Positions 30,407-39,815 of a stretch of DNA of 64,000 bases are shown one piece after another. Within the stretch, counting starts at the first letter, position 1, and every line of letters begins with the position of its first letter. The position numbers and the translations under genes are program-made. Below the pieces are notes generated by a model, which was not told where the DNA came from, did not search any database, and saw only the letters and a program-made list of their open reading frames with translations. The stretch covers positions 1 through 64,000 of the forward strand of contig JALFXV010000100.1 in NCBI GenBank assembly GCA_022786545.1, given 5' to 3'. This DNA is from Selenomonadaceae bacterium. GTDB lineage: Bacteria > Bacillota > Negativicutes > Selenomonadales > Selenomonadaceae.

Positions 30407-31444
30407 ATGTGGAACATTTTTGGCGGCTTATCCCATGATATGGGGATTGATTTAGGAACAGCAAACACTCTGGTTCATATTAAGGGCAAGGGCATTGTCC
30501 TCCGTGAGCCATCTGTTGTAGCAATAAAGAGCGATACCGGTGATGTGCTGGCTGTAGGTGACGAGGCGAAGCGCATGATTGGGCGCACCCCTGGCAGCAT
30601 TGTGGCTATCCGCCCTATGAAGGACGGCGTCATCGCTGATTTTGATGTGACTCAGGCCATGCTGAAGTATTTTATCAGGAAGGCCATGAATACCAAATCC
30701 TTTGTGCGCCCGCGGGTTGTGGTAGGCGTGCCATCCGGCGTTACCGAGGTGGAGAAGCGTGCCGTTATCGATGCAGCCCAGCAGGCAGGTGCCAGGGAGG
30801 CATATCTCATTGAGGAGCCTATGGCTGCTGCCATCGGTGCTGGACTTCCTGTGGAGGAGGCTACCGGTTCTATGGTGGTTGATATCGGCGGCGGCACTAC
30901 TGAGATTGCGGTTATTTCCCTGGGGGGCATTGTTACCAGCTGCTCCATCCGCATCGGCGGTGATGAGATGGATTCCTCCATCATCCAGCATATCAAGCGG
31001 GAGTACAATCTCCTGATTGGCGAGCGCACAGCGGAGGAAATCAAGATTAATATCGGTACCGCCATCGTGGAGCCGTCCAAGGAGAAGACTATGGACATCC
31101 GCGGGCGGGATTTGGTAAGCGGCCTGCCTAAGACTGTCAAGATTGTGTCCAGTGAAATCTGCTCTGCCCTCAGCGAGCCGGTGCAGAAGATTGTGGATGC
31201 AGTCAAGAGCACACTGGAGAAGACTCCGCCTGAGCTGGCTGCTGATGTTATGGACCACGGCATCATGATGACTGGCGGCGGCTCCCTGCTGACCAGCCTT
31301 GACAAGCTCCTGAGCCGTGAGACAGGCATGCCTGTGCTGGTTTCCGAGGATGCCCTGTCCTGCGTTGGCGAGGGAACAGGCCGTTCCCTGGAGAATATTG
31401 AGCTTTTGAAGCGCGTTGTTATGACTACGAAGAAGTTGAGATAA
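30407..31444 (+). CDS. mreB: Rod shape-determining protein MreB
   Basis: The 345-residue actin homologue has [20 protein letters not shown] near residues 10-29 (phosphate 1), [16 protein letters not shown] near 163-178 (phosphate 2) and [14 protein letters not shown] near 288-301 (adenosine motif). It forms filaments under the inner membrane that guide side-wall synthesis. ATG 30407 follows GGGAG and matches the family N-terminus. mreC follows one base after the stop. Confidence 0.95.
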   Translation: MWNIFGGLSHDMGIDLGTANTLVHIKGKGIVLREPSVVAIKSDTGDVLAVGDEAKRMIGRTPGSIVAIRPMKDGVIADFDVTQAMLKYFIRKAMNTKSFVRPRVVVGVPSGVTEVEKRAVIDAAQQAGAREAYLIEEPMAAAIGAGLPVEEATGSMVVDIGGGTTEIAVISLGGIVTSCSIRIGGDEMDSSIIQHIKREYNLLIGERTAEEIKINIGTAIVEPSKEKTMDIRGRDLVSGLPKTVKIVSSEICSALSEPVQKIVDAVKSTLEKTPPELAADVMDHGIMMTGGGSLLTSLDKLLSRETGMPVLVSEDALSCVGEGTGRSLENIELLKRVVMTTKKLR

Positions 31445-31445
31445 G

Positions 31446-32384
31446 ATGAACAGGGTACGGCGAGATAAAAATTCACAGCGCACGGTTTGGCTGCTGATTT
31501 TTGTGGCGGTCAGTATCTTTGTGATAATATTTTTTGCAGCCAGGGGCAGGTTTTCCGCCCCTGTCAGCAGCCAGGCGGTAACGGGGGCACTGGCCCCCTT
31601 TCAGCGGGCGGTGTCCTGGGCAGGCTATCAGGTTAACGGCGTTACTTCGGCAATCTGGGAGCTGGTTTCCGCCTACTACCAGAATGAGCTGCTGAAAAAC
31701 GAGGTGGTGCAGCTGAGGCAGCAGAACCTCACCGCTGCCGAGTATGCGGCTGAAAATGAACGGCTGCGCAACCTTTTGGGCTACAAGCAGGCGACTTCCC
31801 AGTTTGACCTGATGGCAGCCCAGGTGATTGGCAGGGAGCAGGCCACCTGGACCAGCATGATTGTGGTGAACCGGGGCAGCAGTGACGGTATTGCCAGGAA
31901 TATGCCGGTAGTGACAGAAAAGGGCCTGGTGGGGGTTGTGACTGAGGTGGCGCCCAATGCTGCCAAGGTACAGCTGGTGCTGGACCCCCGCTGTTCCGTG
32001 GGAACCCTGATTCAGAGGCCAGAGTCCAGGGTGGCAGGCATCGTGCAGGGCAGCATTGAGGATGCCCTGACGCCCAGCATGATTAACATCCCGAAAAATT
32101 CCGATGTGGTGGAGGGGGATACCATCATCACTTCCGGCTTCGGCGGGATTTTCCCCAAGGGAATCATGGTGGGCAAGGTGAAGTCGCTCCATGATGACGG
32201 GGGCGGCCTCCTGGAGGTTGCAGTGGTAGAGCCGGCGGTAGATTTCCAGCGGCTGGAGGATGTGCTGATTATTACGGCTTCCCGTGAGGCTCCTCCCGCG
32301 GCATTGACGCCACCGCCTCAGACTCCTGGCACGGAGACTGACAAGGACGGCAAGTTTATTAAGGCAGAGGGCAGTGAAAAATGA
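31446..32384 (+). CDS. mreC: Rod shape-determining protein MreC
   Basis: The 312-residue protein has a short cytoplasmic N-terminus, one membrane helix (about 13-32), a coiled coil (about 75-105: QNELLKNEVVQLRQQNL) and the periplasmic beta-barrel domain (VIGREQATWTSMIVVNRGSSDG near 127-148, ITSGFGGIFPKGIMVGKV near 218-235). MreC bridges MreB to PBP2. A proline-rich tail (APPAALTPPPQTPG) ends it. It overlaps mreD by four bases. Confidence 0.94.
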   Translation: MNRVRRDKNSQRTVWLLIFVAVSIFVIIFFAARGRFSAPVSSQAVTGALAPFQRAVSWAGYQVNGVTSAIWELVSAYYQNELLKNEVVQLRQQNLTAAEYAAENERLRNLLGYKQATSQFDLMAAQVIGREQATWTSMIVVNRGSSDGIARNMPVVTEKGLVGVVTEVAPNAAKVQLVLDPRCSVGTLIQRPESRVAGIVQGSIEDALTPSMINIPKNSDVVEGDTIITSGFGGIFPKGIMVGKVKSLHDDGGGLLEVAVVEPAVDFQRLEDVLIITASREAPPAALTPPPQTPGTETDKDGKFIKAEGSEK

Positions 32385-32875
32385 GGACATTCTTGTACTG
32401 GATGGCGCTGGTTGTGACAGCCTATGTATTGCAGACATCATTTTTGCCGCTGATTTTTTATCGTGGCATCGGGCCTGATTTGCTGCTTTTGATTACGATT
32501 TCCTTTGCTTTCTTAAAGGGAAGGCGGCTGGGCTGCTTTATGGGCTTTCTGCTGGGGCTTTTCGGGGACCTGGCCTCCGGCGGCTTTTTGGGGATGAATA
32601 CCTTTGCCAATATGCTGATGGGCTTTTGCTGCGGTGTTTTTTCCAACAGGGTGCTCAGGGACAGCTTTATCCTGCCCATAGCGGCGGCATGGATGAGCAC
32701 TGTTTCGGTCTTCTGCCTGTTCGAGATTATTTTCCTTCTGCTGGGGTATGGATTCTTTCCGCTGGAACACATCAGGTACAAGCTGCTGCCCATGCTGTGC
32801 TACAACATAATTTTTGCCTGGCCTGTGCATGTACTGGTGCACAGGATTGACAAGCGTGTATCTGAAAAAAAATAA
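32381..32875 (+). CDS. mreD: Rod shape-determining protein MreD
   Basis: The 164-residue integral membrane protein has five or so hydrophobic helices and MreD features (FLPLIFYRGIGPDLLLLITI, GFLLGLFGDLASGGFLGMNTFANMLMG). It works with MreC and the elongation synthase. It overlaps mreC by ATGA. A hairpin lies between it and the PBP2 gene. Confidence 0.9.
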   Translation: MRTFLYWMALVVTAYVLQTSFLPLIFYRGIGPDLLLLITISFAFLKGRRLGCFMGFLLGLFGDLASGGFLGMNTFANMLMGFCCGVFSNRVLRDSFILPIAAAWMSTVSVFCLFEIIFLLLGYGFFPLEHIRYKLLPMLCYNIIFAWPVHVLVHRIDKRVSEKK

Positions 32876-32878
32876 ATT

Positions 32879-32911
32879 TGTGGCAGCATGGCCTGCCACA
32901 TTTTGTTGTTT
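32879..32911 (+). terminator. Hairpin between mreD and PBP2 gene
   Basis: TGTGGCAG (32879-32886) and CTGCCACA (32893-32900) form an 8-bp stem followed by TTTTGTTGTTT. It is a terminator or partial attenuator within the shape cluster. Confidence 0.65.
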
Positions 32912-32956
32912 ATTTTGCCGGTGCTGCATCGGCATATAGATGATTGGGAGATTTAA

Positions 32957-34813
32957 ATGTCAGACAAGGATATTTTTAGTGGACGGCTGAAGGTGCTGAG
33001 CATCATTATTGTTCTTGTCATTGGTACCCTGATTGCCAGAATGGGCTATTTGCAGGTGTACGATGGTGAGTATTATGCCAATCTGGCAGACGGCAATCGC
33101 ATCCGTCTGGTTCCTTCAGTTGCTCCCAGGGGGACAATGTACGACAGGAACGGCAATATCCTGGTGACGAACCATCCGGGCTTTACCGTTTCCCTGCTTC
33201 CCCTGACGGAGCCTATTTCCGAGGAGGTCATCAGCAGGTTGTCAGTGCTGCTGCAGGTGCCTGTGGAGGAAATCCACAGCAAGATTGCTGCCCATGTGGG
33301 CTTTGACCCCATCCGCATCAAGACTGATGTGGGGCCTGAGCTGACTACGATTATTGCGGAGCAGAAGGACCTGTATCCTGGGGTGGTGGTGGAGGTTCTG
33401 CCTATCCGTGATTATATCTACAAGACCCAGGGGGCCCATGCCTATGGCTATGTAAGTGAAATCAGTGATGCGGAGCTGGAGAAGAAGAAGGATGAGGGTT
33501 ACAAGAGCGGTGACATCATCGGCAAGTTCGGCCTGGAAAAGGTCTATGACCAGTACCTGCGGGGCACTAACGGGGGCGAGCAGGTGGAGGTGGACGTTAC
33601 CGGCAAGCCGGTGCAGGTGCTGGGCAGGAAAAATCCCATCCCCGGCAATGACCTGCACCTGACCATAGATTTGGAAATCCAGGCGGCAGCGGAAAAGGCC
33701 ATAGACGAGCAGCTGGTGCAGATTGGCGCCCATGCGGCGGCAGCCGTGGCCCTGAATCCCCAGACCGGGGAAGTGCTGGCCATTGTCAGCCGTCCCGCCT
33801 TCGACCCAAATCTTTTTGTCAATGGCATTTCCTCCAAGGACTGGGCGGTAATCAACAATAATCCTTATTATCCGATGGATAACAAGGCCATTACTGGCGA
33901 GTATCCTCCTGGCTCCACCTTCAAGATTATCACCGGCACGGCGGCTCTTTCAGAGGCCAAGGTGACGCCGGAGGAAAAGATTTTTGACTCCGGCCATCAC
34001 TGGATTATTCCCAAGGGCAACGCCGGCGGCGAGGCCCTGGGCTGGCTGAATTTTGAGGAAGCTATGGCACATTCTGACAATGTGTACTTTTATGAAATGG
34101 GCAACCGCCTGGGCATTGACCAGATTGAGCGATATGCCCGCATGTTCGGCATGGGCAAGCTGACGGGCATTGACCTTCCTTATGAAGCAGAGGGCTTGGT
34201 GGCCTGCAAGGCATACAAGCAGCGGGTCTTCGAGGAGGACTGGTATCTGGCGGAAACCTTTGATGCCGCTATCGGCCAGGGCTTCAACCTGGTTACGCCG
34301 CTGCAGGCGGCTTCCATCATGGGTGAGGTGGCGGCTGATGGCAAGCGGTTCAAGCCTTATCTGGTGGATAAAATTGTGGATGTGCATGGCAACGTAGTCA
34401 AGCAGTTCAAGCCTGAGCTCTTGAGCCAGCTGGATGTGGAGGACAGGTTTATCCGCCTGGTGCAGTCCGGCCTTCATCAGGTAACCAAGTATGGCACGGC
34501 GGCATTTATCTTTGGCAAGAATTATCCGGTGGAGATTGCCGGCAAGACAGGTACGGCAGAAAATCCCCACGGCAGGGACCACGGCTGGTTTGTGGCCTAT
34601 GGGCCTTTTGACAAGCCTACCATTGTGGTGGCGGTGATTGTTGAGCAGGGCGGCTACGGCTCCCAGTCTGCGGTGCCTATAGGCAAGAAAATCCTGGATG
34701 CGGCGTTCCATATCCCGGACCCGGCCCAGGTGGCAGCCCAGGCGAAGGCAAAGGCTGAGGCAGAAGCCAAGGCAAGGGCTGCGGCGGCTGCGCAGGTTCA
34801 GAAGAAGCAGTGA
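32957..34813 (+). CDS. mrdA: Penicillin-binding protein 2 (elongation transpeptidase)
   Basis: The 618-residue protein has an N-terminal membrane anchor (about 10-30), a PBP dimerization domain (about 45-225) and a transpeptidase domain. Catalytic motifs are STFK with Ser320, SDN in AHSDNVYFYE near 372, and KTGTAE at 530-535. It cross-links peptidoglycan during elongation with RodA and MreBCD. The C-terminus has an alanine-, lysine- and glutamate-rich tail (about 595-618). It overlaps the open frame of minC by four bases, although the preferred minC start is 18 bases further on. Confidence 0.94.
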   Translation: MSDKDIFSGRLKVLSIIIVLVIGTLIARMGYLQVYDGEYYANLADGNRIRLVPSVAPRGTMYDRNGNILVTNHPGFTVSLLPLTEPISEEVISRLSVLLQVPVEEIHSKIAAHVGFDPIRIKTDVGPELTTIIAEQKDLYPGVVVEVLPIRDYIYKTQGAHAYGYVSEISDAELEKKKDEGYKSGDIIGKFGLEKVYDQYLRGTNGGEQVEVDVTGKPVQVLGRKNPIPGNDLHLTIDLEIQAAAEKAIDEQLVQIGAHAAAAVALNPQTGEVLAIVSRPAFDPNLFVNGISSKDWAVINNNPYYPMDNKAITGEYPPGSTFKIITGTAALSEAKVTPEEKIFDSGHHWIIPKGNAGGEALGWLNFEEAMAHSDNVYFYEMGNRLGIDQIERYARMFGMGKLTGIDLPYEAEGLVACKAYKQRVFEEDWYLAETFDAAIGQGFNLVTPLQAASIMGEVAADGKRFKPYLVDKIVDVHGNVVKQFKPELLSQLDVEDRFIRLVQSGLHQVTKYGTAAFIFGKNYPVEIAGKTGTAENPHGRDHGWFVAYGPFDKPTIVVAVIVEQGGYGSQSAVPIGKKILDAAFHIPDPAQVAAQAKAKAEAEAKARAAAAAQVQKKQ

Positions 34814-34830
34814 TTGCGAGAGGTGTTCGT

Positions 34831-35514
34831 ATGGCAAGGGAATTAATAAAAATCAAGGGCGGTGCAGGCGGCTTCCAGCTGATGATAGATAGTTCAGCAG
34901 AGCTGTCCGATGTGCAGGCGGAGCTGGAGAAAAAGCTTTCCGAGCATCCTGAGTTTTTCCCCAAGGGGACAGAGTTTCAGCTGGTGGTGGCGGATCTCAG
35001 CAAATCTGTGCGCAGCGGCCTGCAGGAATTTCTCACTGACAAGGGGCTGTCGGTGACTGCCGGTGCAAGGCAGCCAGTCAGGCGGCAGGCGCAGCAGGGA
35101 AAGGGGGCAGGCAGGGGCATGCAGTCAACTGTGCAGGCTGCTCAGTCCTTCCAGTCGGAGGGGGGCAGCCGCCTGGCCGGAGAGCAGCAGGTAATGACCG
35201 TCATCAACCGCACTGTCAGGAATGGCGAGGAGATAACTTCCCAGGGCTCGGTGATGATTTGTGGTAATGTGAACCCCGGTGCCAAGATTGTGGCGGCCGG
35301 CAGCATTGACGTGCGCGGCAACTGCCGGGGCATAGTCCATGCCGGTGCTATGGGGGATTACCAGGCTTTCGTGGTGGCTGACAGGCTGATGCCCATGCAG
35401 ATACGTATTGCCAATCTGATAGCCCGCTCGCCGGACAATCCAGAAAAGAGCGATTATGCCGAGAAAGCGTACATCAAGGATGGGCAGATTATCATTGAGC
35501 CTATAGAACGATAG
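34831..35514 (+). CDS. minC: Septum site-determining protein MinC
   Basis: The 227-residue protein has the N-terminal MinC domain (about 1-85: LIKIKGGAGGFQLMID) and a C-terminal right-handed beta-helix domain (about 125-227: GEEITSQGSVMICGNVNPGAKIVA, GSIDVRGNCRGIVHAGA). MinC blocks FtsZ polymerization away from midcell. A Gln/Gly/Arg-rich linker joins the domains. ATG 34831 follows GAGAGGTG; an in-frame start 21 bases upstream is less likely. Confidence 0.9.
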   Translation: MARELIKIKGGAGGFQLMIDSSAELSDVQAELEKKLSEHPEFFPKGTEFQLVVADLSKSVRSGLQEFLTDKGLSVTAGARQPVRRQAQQGKGAGRGMQSTVQAAQSFQSEGGSRLAGEQQVMTVINRTVRNGEEITSQGSVMICGNVNPGAKIVAAGSIDVRGNCRGIVHAGAMGDYQAFVVADRLMPMQIRIANLIARSPDNPEKSDYAEKAYIKDGQIIIEPIER

Positions 35515-35537
35515 AAAGCAGAAAAATAGAAAAATTT

Positions 35538-35564
35538 TTGCCAGAAAGCTGGTTCCTGTATAAT
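35538..35564 (+). promoter_or_regulatory. Possible internal promoter for minD-minE
   Basis: TATAAT (35559-35564) has TTGCCA (35538-35543) 15 bases upstream. The spacing is short, but the -10 is perfect, and it lies in the 99-base gap before minD. Confidence 0.5.
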
Positions 35565-35613
35565 TGCTGCAGAGATAGTTTGGAAGGTAACAGAAAGGTA
35601 GGATTTTGTTCTG

Positions 35614-36402
35614 ATGAGTGAGGTTATTGTAATTACATCCGGCAAGGGCGGCGTTGGCAAGACCACCACCACTGCCAATTTGGGCGTTGGGCTGGCACAG
35701 CGCGGCAAGAATGTTGTCTTGATTGATACTGATACGGGCCTGCGGAACCTTGATTTGCTGCTGGGGCTGGAGAATCGCATAATGTACGACCTGGTAGATG
35801 TGACTGAGGGCCGTGTGCCATATAAAAAGGCATTGGTGCGCCATAAAAAGTACGAAAATCTGTTTTTGCTGCCTACTTCCCAGATCAAGGACAAGTCAGC
35901 TGTCAATCCGGCACAGCTGATGGTGCTGTGCGATGAGCTGCGCAAGGAGTATGACTATGTGCTGATTGATTGCCCCGCAGGCATTGAGCAGGGCTTCAAG
36001 ACGGCCATTGCCGCTGCTGACCGTGCTATAGTTGTTACCATGCCGGAAGTTTCTGCTGTTCGTGATGCAGACAAGATTATCGGCGAGCTGGGCCGTGCCG
36101 AAAAGGAAAATATCAACCTGATTGTCAACAGGATTCGTCCGCAGATGGTGGAAAGCGGCGATATGATGGATATGAGCGATATTGATGATATTCTTTCCAT
36201 CAAGTGCATCGGCCAGATTCCGGATGACGAGATGGTGGTTACTTCTGCCAACCGGGGCGAGCCGCTGGTGGGCAATCCCAAGTCCCAGGCAGGCATGGCC
36301 TATGACAATATCGTCCGCCGCCTGCTGGGGGAGGAGGTTCCTTTCATGACCTTTGCCAGGGATGGTTTCTTCGCCCGTCTGAAGAAGGCACTGGGAATAT
36401 AA
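35614..36402 (+). CDS. minD: Septum site-determining ATPase MinD
   Basis: The 262-residue protein has the deviant Walker A motif GKGGVGKTTTTANLG at residues 11-25, DTDTGLRNLDLLLGLENR near 38-55, and a C-terminal amphipathic helix (FFARLKKALGI) for membrane binding. It recruits MinC and oscillates with MinE, which is encoded next. AAAGGTAGG lies upstream of ATG 35614. Confidence 0.95.
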   Translation: MSEVIVITSGKGGVGKTTTTANLGVGLAQRGKNVVLIDTDTGLRNLDLLLGLENRIMYDLVDVTEGRVPYKKALVRHKKYENLFLLPTSQIKDKSAVNPAQLMVLCDELRKEYDYVLIDCPAGIEQGFKTAIAAADRAIVVTMPEVSAVRDADKIIGELGRAEKENINLIVNRIRPQMVESGDMMDMSDIDDILSIKCIGQIPDDEMVVTSANRGEPLVGNPKSQAGMAYDNIVRRLLGEEVPFMTFARDGFFARLKKALGI

Positions 36403-36412
36403 GGAGGTCTGG

Positions 36413-36673
36413 ATGATGCTGAATTCACTGTTAAGCATTTTTAGAAAGGAAAAATCCGGCAAGGTTGCCAAGAAACGCTTGCAGATGGTGCTCATTCAGG
36501 ACCGCGCCAGTGTATCCCCAGAGGTTATGGAGATGCTCAGGGACGATATCATCAAGGTTATTTCCAAGTATATGGTAATTAACCAGAGCGATATGGAGAT
36601 TTCCCTGGAGAATGTGGAGGATTCCGTGGCTCTGGTGGCAAATATTCCGGTCCAGAATATGCGGCATCACTGA
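36413..36673 (+). CDS. minE: Cell division topological specificity factor MinE
   Basis: The 86-residue protein has the anti-MinCD N-terminus (SLLSIFRKEKSGKVAKKRLQ, with MVLIQDRA following) and a topological specificity domain ending near residue 82. It stimulates MinD ATPase and drives oscillation. AAGGAGGTCTGG precedes tandem ATGs at 36413 and 36416. Presence of MinE rather than DivIVA fits a Gram-negative type cell plan. A terminator follows. Confidence 0.93.
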   Translation: MMLNSLLSIFRKEKSGKVAKKRLQMVLIQDRASVSPEVMEMLRDDIIKVISKYMVINQSDMEISLENVEDSVALVANIPVQNMRHH

Positions 36674-36686
36674 TGTATTTTCCAAG

Positions 36687-36719
36687 AACGCTGATGCGGG
36701 GGTGGCATCGGCGTTTTTT
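36687..36719 (+). terminator. Terminator after minE
   Basis: AACGCTGATGC (36687-36697) pairs with GCATCGGCGTT (36705-36715) and runs into TTTTTT. Confidence 0.85.
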
Positions 36720-36801
36720 GTTGTTATTTTTGGTGGTTCGTGCTATCATTATGGGGTTAAGAAAAAGTTATTTTGCATGGCTGTGACTGGAGGGATTAGC
36801 C

Positions 36802-37911
36802 TTGTTTTTGGATAAAAAGCTGCTGAGGAAGATGGATGTGAAGCTTTTGCTGGCGGTGACGGCGATAATAATCATCAGCCTGATTGTCATCGGCAGCGCA
36901 ACCCATGTGAATACGCCCAGTGAGGAAAGGTACTGGTTCGTGCAGAGGCAGGGGATGTTTGCCCTGATTAATGCAGGTCTGGCCATCTTCCTGATGAATT
37001 TTGATTACAAGATGCTGCAGCGGTACGGGCAGAAGCTGTATATTTTCAACCTGGTGATGCTGCTGGCAGTTATGTTTGTGGGGCAGTCGGCCCTGGGAGC
37101 CCAGCGCTGGATTCAGCTGGGGCCTATCACCCTGCAGCCTTCGGAGTTTTCCAAGATTATCATGATTGTTTCCCTGGCAGGCATTTTGCAGGAGAAGGTG
37201 GGCAAGCTGAATACCTTGTCTGATTTGCTGCCGGTGGCGGCCTATGTAGGGGTTCCCTTCCTGCTGGTCATGAAGCAGCCGGATCTGGGGACATCGCTGG
37301 TGTTCATGGCAATTTTCTTTGGCATGATTTTTGCCTGCGGCATCAACCTGAAGCTGCTGGCCGGGATTTTCGGCACGGGCATCGCCTGTCTGCCCCTGTT
37401 GTGGCATGTGCTGAAGGATTACCAGAAGATGCGCATCATGGTTTTCCTTGACCCTAATGTGGACCCCCTGGGGTCGGGCTATCACATTATCCAGTCCAAG
37501 ATAGCCATCGGTTCCGGCATGCTCTTTGGCAAGGGGCTTTTTGAAGGCACCCAGAGCCAGCTGAACTTTTTGCCTGAGAACCATACGGACTTTATCTTTG
37601 CCGTGGTGGGCGAGGAATGGGGCTTTATCGGCACGGTAGTTTTGCTGCTCTTGTATCTGGTGATTTTATGGCGGGGAGTGCAGATTGCCCGTCAGGCACA
37701 GGACAGCTTTGGTACTTTGCTGGCGGTGGGGATTACCTCCATGCTGGCGTTCCACGTGCTGGTCAATGTGGGCATGACTGCCGGGATTATGCCGGTAACA
37801 GGCATACCGCTGCCTTTTATGAGTTATGGAGTCAGTGCGCTGACCACCAATATCTGGGCGATTACGATTCTGCTGAATATATATCTGCGCAACCAGAAGC
37901 TGCAATTTTAG
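36802..37911 (+). CDS. rodA: Rod shape protein RodA (SEDS peptidoglycan polymerase)
   Basis: The 369-residue protein has about ten membrane helices and SEDS motifs: RWIQLGPITLQPSEFSKI near residues 97-114, KQPDLGTSLVF near 159, and GIPLPFMSYGVSALTTN near 333-349. It polymerizes glycan strands with PBP2. TTG 36802 follows GGAGGG and gives the normal length; no better ATG lies nearby. It is separated from minE by a terminator, so it may have its own promoter. Confidence 0.92.
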   Translation: MFLDKKLLRKMDVKLLLAVTAIIIISLIVIGSATHVNTPSEERYWFVQRQGMFALINAGLAIFLMNFDYKMLQRYGQKLYIFNLVMLLAVMFVGQSALGAQRWIQLGPITLQPSEFSKIIMIVSLAGILQEKVGKLNTLSDLLPVAAYVGVPFLLVMKQPDLGTSLVFMAIFFGMIFACGINLKLLAGIFGTGIACLPLLWHVLKDYQKMRIMVFLDPNVDPLGSGYHIIQSKIAIGSGMLFGKGLFEGTQSQLNFLPENHTDFIFAVVGEEWGFIGTVVLLLLYLVILWRGVQIARQAQDSFGTLLAVGITSMLAFHVLVNVGMTAGIMPVTGIPLPFMSYGVSALTTNIWAITILLNIYLRNQKLQF

Positions 37912-37955
37912 CGTGGAAATGGCAGCTGATTTAATTAGAGAAAGAGGTATGAGCT

Positions 37956-39815
37956 TTGATTATCAACTTGGAACCGGAGATTTTGCAGGCGGTGGAGAAG
38001 CCTGCCCGCTATACGGGGCATGAGCTGAATGCGGTGCATAAGGACTGGGAGGGCGTAGCCTGCCATTTTGCCCTGGCAATGTCGGACATTTATGAGGTGG
38101 GCATGTCCAACCTGGGGCTGAAAATCCTCTATGAGGTGCTGAACAGCAGGCAGGACACCGCCTGCGAGCGTGTCTATGCGCCCTGGACAGATATGGAAGC
38201 CATCATGCGGGAGAGGCAGATACCGCTGTTTTCCCTGGAGAGCTTCCATGCAGTAAAGGATTTTGATTTTCTGGGGTTTTCCCTGCAATACGAGATGATT
38301 TATTCCAATATCCTGAACATGCTGGATTTGGCAGGGATTGCCATCTGGAGCCGTGACAGGGGCGAGGATGAGCCTTTTGTCGTAGGCGGCGGCCCCTGCG
38401 TGTACAACACGGAGCCTATTGCTGATTTCTTTGACTTTTTCATTCTGGGAGAGGGGGAGGAAGCCATCGGCGAGGTGGCTGGCCTGTTCAGCCAGTGGAA
38501 AAAGGAGGGGCGTCCGGGAGGCAGAAAGGGCTTTTTGAAGCGGGCCGCAGGGCTGGATGGCATCTATGTGCCGTCTTTTTATCATGCAGAGTACAATGAG
38601 CAGGGGCTCTTTGCTTCCATTGAGCCAACGGAGCCTGAGGCAAGGCCGGTGATTTACAAGCGGCTGGTCAGGGACATGGATGCAGTGGCTTTTGTGGAAA
38701 AGCCTGTGCTGCCTTATATTGATATTGTCCATGACCGCATCATGCTGGAACTTTTCCGGGGCTGCACCAGGGGCTGCCGCTTCTGCCAGGCAGGTACTTC
38801 CTACCGGCCTGTCCGTGAGCGCAGCCGCAAGAGGCTCCGGGAGCTGGCGCGGCAGCTGATTGACGCCACCGGTTACAACGAGATATCCCTGACTTCCCTG
38901 AGCTCGGCGGATTATTCCTGCCTGGGGGAGCTGGTGGATGACCTTTTTGCGGATTTCAAGGATGAAAAGGTGAGCTTTTCCCTGCCATCCCTGCGCATAG
39001 ACAGCTTTTCCATTGATTTGGCCCACAAGCTGCAGCAGGTCAGGAAAAGCGGCCTGACCTTTGCCCCGGAGGCAGGGACTCAGAGGCTGCGGGACGTCAT
39101 CAACAAGGGTGTCACCGAGGAAAACCTCATGGGGGCGGTGGAGGCCGCCTTCAGGCAGGGCTGGAAGCAGGTGAAGCTGTATTTCATGATGGGACTGCCA
39201 ACGGAGACCGATGAGGATATTGTGGGGATTGCCCGCCTGGCGGAGAAGGTGGCGCAGAAATACAAGGAAGTAACCGGCAAATGGGGCGTGACGGTGACCA
39301 TCAGCGTGTCCTGCTTCGTGCCTAAGCCACATACGCCTTTCCAGTGGTACGGCCAGGTTTCCCGGGAGGAATTTGAGCGGCGCCAGCGGCTGCTGCGGGC
39401 CAGCATCAGGGAGCGTGCCGTGAAGTTCAACTACCATGAGGCCAGCGTCAGCGTGCTGGAAGGGGCTATTGCCAGAGGTGACCGCCGCATCAGCCAGGTG
39501 ATTTATCAGGCATGGCAGGACGGGGCGAAGTTCGATGGCTGGACTGACCATTTCAAGAACGATGTGTGGCTGGCAGCTTTTGAGAAATGCGGCATTGATT
39601 TAGAGATGTACAATCAGCGCACCCGTGAGCGGAGCGAGAAGCTGCCCTGGGAGCACACCACGCCGGGAGTCACCAAGGAGTTTTTGCTCCGGGAGTACAA
39701 GAAAGCCTTGTCCGAGGAACTGACCGATGACTGCCGCCGGGGCAGATGCTCCGCCTGCGGCGTATGTCCTTCCCTGGAGGCGAGGATTGTAGATGGGAGG
39801 CGTGAGCATGTATAA
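37956..39815 (+). CDS. B12-binding-type radical SAM protein (TIGR03960 family)
   Basis: The 619-residue protein has an N-terminal cobalamin-binding-like region (about 1-190, MSDIYEVGMSNLGLKILYEVLN, FVVGGGPCVYNTEPIADFFD) and a radical SAM core with LFRGCTRGCRFCQAG near 264-278, which binds the [4Fe-4S] cluster. The C-terminus has a cysteine cluster (CRRGRCSACGVC near 595-606). TTG 37956 follows GAGGTATGAGC. The next gene, of the TIGR03936 partner family, overlaps its end; in related genomes the pair lies before rng and ribosomal protein genes, hinting at RNA or protein modification. The reaction is unknown. Confidence 0.88.
   Translation: MIINLEPEILQAVEKPARYTGHELNAVHKDWEGVACHFALAMSDIYEVGMSNLGLKILYEVLNSRQDTACERVYAPWTDMEAIMRERQIPLFSLESFHAVKDFDFLGFSLQYEMIYSNILNMLDLAGIAIWSRDRGEDEPFVVGGGPCVYNTEPIADFFDFFILGEGEEAIGEVAGLFSQWKKEGRPGGRKGFLKRAAGLDGIYVPSFYHAEYNEQGLFASIEPTEPEARPVIYKRLVRDMDAVAFVEKPVLPYIDIVHDRIMLELFRGCTRGCRFCQAGTSYRPVRERSRKRLRELARQLIDATGYNEISLTSLSSADYSCLGELVDDLFADFKDEKVSFSLPSLRIDSFSIDLAHKLQQVRKSGLTFAPEAGTQRLRDVINKGVTEENLMGAVEAAFRQGWKQVKLYFMMGLPTETDEDIVGIARLAEKVAQKYKEVTGKWGVTVTISVSCFVPKPHTPFQWYGQVSREEFERRQRLLRASIRERAVKFNYHEASVSVLEGAIARGDRRISQVIYQAWQDGAKFDGWTDHFKNDVWLAAFEKCGIDLEMYNQRTRERSEKLPWEHTTPGVTKEFLLREYKKALSEELTDDCRRGRCSACGVCPSLEARIVDGRREHV

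Noticed and set aside
37935..39551. 538-codon minus-strand open frame
   Set aside because: Long but antisense to a well-supported radical SAM gene; an effect of GC-rich codon bias.
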